Positions 58,401-64,000 of a stretch of DNA of 64,000 nucleotides are shown one piece after another. The DNA comes from Tyto alba (lineage: Eukaryota; Chordata; Aves; Strigiformes; Tytonidae), in the NCBI RefSeq assembly GCF_018691265.1, contig NW_024881322.1, positions 11,521,989 through 11,585,988 of the forward strand, written 5' to 3'. The notes beneath the pieces are model-generated. The model saw only the letters and a list, made by a program, of their open reading frames with translations, made no database searches and had not been told where the DNA came from. Position 1 is the stretch's first letter, and the number at the start of each line of letters is the position of its first letter. The position numbers and the translations under genes were made by a program.

Positions 58401-61400
58401 AGCCATAGGAAACTGGAGGAAATGCATTCATTTGCTTCAAGTTAATGGGCTTATGAAGTTAGATTCCTACATACCTGTAGTCACCTTTAATAGAAAAATC
58501 AAAATCCCAGAAGTTCCCTCAATAGTAGTGAGTTTGAGAAACATTATATGCATTTGCTGAACTCACTCACGAACATCTTAAAACACGTTCCCAGGATGCC
58601 CTAAACCAGCAGACAGTTGGAAAAGAAACATTTCTGGGGCTGATCTGTTTGAAGAGAGACTAGTTACCCCACCTGGCAAGAATGAAAGTGGCTTTGAGCA
58701 GCTTTCCATTCCACAGGACTCTTACCCAACCTCTCCTGCACATACCAGTCAGCAGAGTGGTCTGAAGGTGAGGAACATTTCAAAACGCTTCACTGTTCCA
58801 CATACCCAAAAAACCCACTTTTGACTGAGAGTCAATATTACAGCTTTACTATATCAATTACATGTGATCAGTCACACTGATCTCAGCAGTACATGTGCAA
58901 GGTGCTTCTAGATTTGTCACTGGTATGCTCCTTCCCAGGTCTGAAAACCAGGAAAAGTCAGTGCAGTGTATAGGCACCTCATGTTTGCTCAAGTCTGGTA
59001 GTCCTATCCTCTATTCACTTCATTAGCACTCTTCAGGCTGCACCTATTGTACCAGCTGTAAATCCTCTAGGATCAGAACACCTACCCCTCCTGTGACACA
59101 GCACTTCTTATCAGTTAGTTGAGATGATTTATTTGGAAAATAGTCTTTCTGTTTTCCTGGGGGTTGAACACAGACTATAGTCAGGGATAACCACACTAGA
59201 AATTAAAAAAAATACATACATACATCAGTATTGCCAGCTAGCTCAACATAGCTATTGCCTTTTCACAGGCAAGACTGAACACCGCAAATGTATTTGTGTG
59301 TGTCCAGAAGCAAACTTCTGTGACTTGGTACCAAGTTGTGATTTACCCCAGGTGTTCAACACCAACACCTATGCCCCAGAGCAAGCCAGCTAGCTGATAT
59401 ATACAGGTAAGTCAGTCAGCCCGAGCTAAATAAAGTTGCAAAACTCCTTGGGGCATCCTGACACAATGATACTGGGAACAACCTATGGGATAAAGGAAAG
59501 AATAAATGGCTGCACGGAGAAGACTGCTGCTGGGAGCTCTTCGGGGAGCACTGTGTCAGTGCCCAGGTACACCCCACAGTTTTATTTGTAGTGTAAATAA
59601 GATCTGTCCCTTTCTGGAACTGTGCTCAAAAGCAGAGAAGTGACCCTTCCAAACTCAGAGCAATACAGGGAAAGAAGGCCCTCTAGGATGCCCACACCTT
59701 TTTGTGATGCCTCCACAGACCTAACTCTACCTTTGGATGCTCACTGACACAAAGCCCTATTAACACACTATTGAAGCAGCTTAGGGGAGCATTTTTCTTA
59801 GAAGCCTTTACTAGATATCCTTTATCATTCCTAGTCAAAAACACCTTTCTTCTACTCACTGAAGCCCCCTGCTACTCAAAAAGCAGAACTGCCTTAGGAC
59901 AGACGTGTCCCTACAAAGGAACCACAGAACACAAATTTCGTGTCCGTCCCTTCTCTGATGAGTCACATCCTCAGGGGTGACAGTCAAATGAAAAGAAATT
60001 AAAAGCTTTCACAGCTTGGAGAACAGAATGAAAAGGCAGAAAAGTGAAAGAGTGAAGGGCTGAAAAATATCTGCTCCTCAAAAGGGTCGATTTTTAAATC
60101 CTCTTCTTCACTCATATTAAGCAGCAGAATGAAAACGTGTATATTCAGATGTATGTTTCAGTCAAGAGGAATAGGCTCAGTAAATCCAGTAACTTGGAAA
60201 CTGCTGAGGACAGGTACGCATAATGCTTTTTCCAGATCCAGTCTGATCTGCTAATTGATAAAGTATAGGACTGCTTGTGGTTTGTTTTTCTCCTCCTTTT
60301 AACAGGGGTAACAGTAGCTACACATCCTTATGAAACTCTTCAGCAGCTTTAGGCTGCAGGAGCTGGGAACTGAGGGAAGCCAAACCTTCCAGTTTCACAA
60401 ACAAACTGGAGGTGGGTGAGGATCTAACCCTGTACTGTTGGGGCTGCTATTTTTACAGCGTAAAGGCCTCTAGACAGGATCCAAATCTAGATGATTCCGT
60501 TTCAGAAATGGCAAAAATGCATGTCCTTTTCCTTTGCCCATCTCCCCTCAGCAACTTCGCTCCCACCCTGAGGTCTGAGTCCGCAGCGTAGGCTCTGTTT
60601 GAGGAGGTCTTTGGTGGGAGCAAGCAGGTCTTGTAGCAATCATATTCAAGTTGATTGCTGCTGTTGTACTTAAACTCAGCATTGGCCTGAGGTGCCTGAA
60701 CACATTGCCACTCCTCTCCACGCAGTAAGCATTCATTACCTTTCACAGGATACTTACCTCTAGATTTCACTGTCTGTGTAGCAGCAGCTTTCCTTCGAGG
60801 CTGTGCCCACTTAAGACACAGACAAGAGCACATCCCATTGATGATTCGTTAGTAGCAATGCAGAAAACCAAAAGTACCAAAATGGATTCCTCAGTCCGAG
60901 TCACATTTTCTAACGGGAGCACTGCTAAAACGTGTGCTTGTCAAAACTTGTCAACTTGTCAGGATGAGACTGGCTTTCAGTATTGGTACAGCCAGATGTA
61001 TTGGTGAAAAATATTTCAGCAAATGATCAATTTCCTAGAACAGGCAGGGACCAATACTACGGCAAAGCCAGTTTATTTAAAAAAAAAAAAACAAAAAAAA
61101 AAAACAAAAAAAAACAACACATACCTCACAACAAACGAAAGAATAGGAGACTTTTTCCTTGGCAGGATTCAGCAAATGTTATATTTATTTACAGCAGTGT
61201 CAAATCTAATGAGCAAAAGCAATGCCATAGCAGCAATACACAAATCACAAGAGTCAGACCACAGGATCCCAGAAAAGACCTCAGAGCTCAAGGGACGCAC
61301 GCTAAGGGGGCACTGAAACTCATGGCTAATCCTACCTGCCCATCCAACGTTTTTAAGCAGCAATCACCACAGTAGTCAGCCTACCTGTTAAAGTACACAG

Positions 61401-64000
61401 ACAACAACAACAACAAAAAAGAGCTTCCAGGAAGATATCTTTCTAAAAGAAACCCAGCAGTAAGGGGAAAAAAATAAAAATTAAAAATACCCATCCAGCC
61501 CTGTTGAAAACCTGTCTCCCTGCACAGATGTTAATGGGCAATAATCAAGAATTTTAATTTCCACAGACTTCAGGTGTTCAACCCTAATCAAATATACTTG
61601 CAGCAACATAAGGAATGAGAAAGAAAAATAAACCTGGCCTTGTGACAGACATCCATAGCACTTTCCTGGTCAGGTTAACAGCTGGACAACCAGCAAAGAA
61701 ACCAGCTGGGAGGTAGCCAGGCTTGTTATCCTGCAGCAAAGCTGCTGTAATTTAGCAGGCACCGAGAGAAATCAGCAAGATTTATTTGAGACACCTAAGA
61801 GACTAGAGATATTTTGTGACAAAGGAGGAGAAAAATCCCAATTTCTCAGGTGATGAATGGAGGGGGTAGGAGTGTGGTGCAAACACCTGCAGACATCAGC
61901 AGCTCTGCAGTCACCAGCCCTTCATACCTTTTGTGGGAGTCACAAATTAATCCACAAGGAACCCATATGCAGGAGCAGTGAATCCAGCCTGAACTCTCTA
62001 AGCTCTGAAATGAACTGTAAGTGACTAATTAAAGGCCAAATAATATTATCATTACTCACATTGCCCAGTATCTTACACCACAAGTGGTCCCTTTGGCTTT
62101 AATTAGCTGCTATCCTGATGGGTGCTGACTAAATAGCAGATAAATGCCCAGTCTTGGCAAATTCTGAAATGCTCCCTTATTGAGTGAGTTTTCCTACTGG
62201 ATGCCTGGTTGCTTTGCAGTTAGTTACCTCAAGGCAAGCAACCCAGAGCTTTGAAAGCTCTCAACGCCACCCTTCTCGTTTGAGAAATCTACTTTTTCCT
62301 GGAGATAAATGCTACGAGTCATAGCTGTGTGAGTCTCTGGAGGAGCAGCCAGCTGAGATGAAACCTCAACAGAGAGGCTGCAAAGTTCATGGAGTGCCTT
62401 CCCTCCCAACAACGTGCATTTTTTAAAAGCCCACATTGCTAACAAACAGTGGCATTTGGACTGGGGGAGCGCACCAGAAAAATATTTTTTTTAATGTTTC
62501 AATTTTAACATTTAAGAGAGGTGGGGTAGATGCTGTAATGTCAATTATGCCTCAGCAGAGAACCTGCTCAGAAGGCTCAAAAATATTCCAAAAAGGCATT
62601 TTATAGCCACTCATCTTATTTATATATCTTCTGCACTGGGCTGTGTGAATGTCAAACACAGTCCAAACCAGAAATACCCAAGATATTTATAAACCCCCAG
62701 GAAGGAAAATTAATAAGAATCAGCTGTTGGTTTTAATTTCATAGCTTTTTGAGTAACTGCAGTAAGAACAGAAAGAAATCTTACTTTTTATGGCTTCTTG
62801 TAGCATATTAAACACAGACTGGATGTTTTATATCTATTGCGAAGCCATTCCAACTTCACAGGAATAAGACATTAGTTTGCCTTACTTTTTTTTTTCCCCC
62901 TAATATCTGTATTTATATATGTCACTGATCTTGCTCCACAGCAAGACCAGATGATACATGATGTTCTAGAAAATATCTTTCAGGAAAAGCAAAACAAACT
63001 TATTTCTTTTTAGTTTCTCCTCCTCCTCCACCCACTCCTCAACAGCCAGAGAGGTTTTTCTATGACCCCTGTGAGCACAGGCCAACAGAGGGTCATCAGA
63101 AGAGCAAGCCTGGGGGCAGTAGCATTACAGGAAAAGTTGAATTATCTGACGAGATGTTCTCTTTTTCATCTGCAACTTCAAATTGTATCAATTGCTCAAA
63201 CCACTTTTGTCCACTCTGCTCAGCAGTCATCCAAGGTGACTTCCTTCATGCCAGGGTGCCCAGGCTGGCCCCAGAGGTTCCCACAAAGCTCCAGGCAACA
63301 CCTCCAAAGCAGGAGGGGACCAAGCATGCTCCTGGGAGCTGTGGTAAGACCGGGGGGTCACACACATCTCGTTTCCAGCTTTGCCTCGGGGCTTATTTGA
63401 CAGTTGGGTAAGAGGATTCATCTCCCCTGTGGTAAGTAGGGAAGCTACACAGGAGCTCAAATTACAGAGGTTTTAAATATCTCAGCAGCTTTTATCCAGC
63501 TTGAGCCGTAGCCAGCTGTCAGACAAGCAGAAATACCTTTGCTAGCAAGATACAGGCGAAAGAGGAAAAGCACCCAAGTGAAATATGAGCAAAACAAACT
63601 TACTTACTGCCTCATATCCCTTCCTTGTGTCTTCCCTGGTTGCAAACTCACGGTCAGAGGCCAAACTGGCTATAAACTGGGGACAGAAGCCCTACTACCC
63701 AGCCCCACCTTGAAGCCAACAGCCAAGAAATCTGCTGATGGAGATCTAGACGTCATATTAGTGATGCCACCTGGGGCAAGGGAACACAGCTGATAGAAAT
63801 GTGAAGTATGTGTAGGCACATCTGCGAAAGATTGTCAGAAATTGGGGGCACAAAAGAGGGGAAAACATGAGTTATTCAAAGCATAAAGCAGGCACTTCCT
63901 AAGCAGCCAGTTGTGGAAAGAAATGGACCTATTTAGACTCTCAGCCATTTATAATCCTGGAGAAGAATAAAAGTCGTTACTTTTGAAGCCTGTAGTCATT
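55451..64000. other. Non-coding unique sequence, no gene recognised
   Basis: No supported gene or large repeat. Contains GTTT-type low complexity (55925-55970), an X-box-like motif (57341-57354), an A-rich tract (61079-61112), and exon-like windows at 59269-59406 (plus), 60758-60800 (minus) and 63255-63343 (plus) treated under findings. Confidence 0.55.
61079..61112. repeat. A-rich tract (A blocks split by C)
   Basis: Three A blocks separated by single C bases, continuing into AACAACACATACC. It makes a spurious poly-lysine frame on the plus strand. Confidence 0.9.

Noticed and set aside
1..64000. Bacterial or phage features, CRISPR arrays, tRNA genes, operons
   Set aside because: No repeat-spacer pattern, no cloverleaf sequence with A and B boxes found by eye, no tandem long frames; the transposon content is that of a vertebrate nuclear genome.

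Overview
The window looks like nuclear DNA from a bird. The evidence is several pieces of CR1, the dominant LINE of sauropsids, carrying recognisable ORF1 esterase and ORF2 endonuclease and reverse-transcriptase (RT) sequence, plus a long solo LTR of a type I associate with avian ERVL-like elements. The rest is AT-leaning, stop-rich DNA full of homopolymer A or T runs and CAAA/GTTT low-complexity tracts. There are no operons, no prokaryotic gene spacing and no CRISPR, tRNA or rRNA. I could not recognise any intact cellular protein-coding gene; the sequence is best read as intergenic or deep intronic.

Layout: 1-1060 is a minus-strand CR1 fragment cut by the window edge. It holds the ORF2 endonuclease start and the ORF1 esterase end, and both esterase motifs are degraded. 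From 1060 to 28797 the DNA is unique, with simple repeats, a few CpG-enriched patches (about 4440-4820, 6560-6850 and 16860-17220), two G-quadruplex-prone G tracts, a possible MIR-like SINE relic near 19560, and a candidate conserved noncoding block at 14040-14420. A short CR1 3' end lies at 28798. The stretch 28960-44256 is again unique, with a dense CpG cluster at 31210-31312 and a 170-bp CAAA-type tract at 39919-40090. A second CR1 3' end lies at 44303-44770.

The most structured region is 51127-55450. It is a long minus-strand CR1 with a scrambled interior: the ORF1 esterase runs straight into a stray RT motif-A segment, then RT restarts at its N-terminal part and reaches motif A a second time. 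This CR1 is interrupted by a complete solo LTR (53851-54922, TG...CA) flanked by a perfect 5-bp target-site duplication, CCCTG. The order of events is therefore clear: CR1 first, provirus later, then LTR-LTR recombination. The final 8.5 kb is unique sequence with no recognised gene.

Several isolated stretches have good splice-site pairs around open frames (notably 41412-41516 minus, 29578-29682 plus and 59269-59406 plus). They are reported as leads only, because such combinations occur by chance in 64 kb. I found no convincing evidence of a new multi-gene system.
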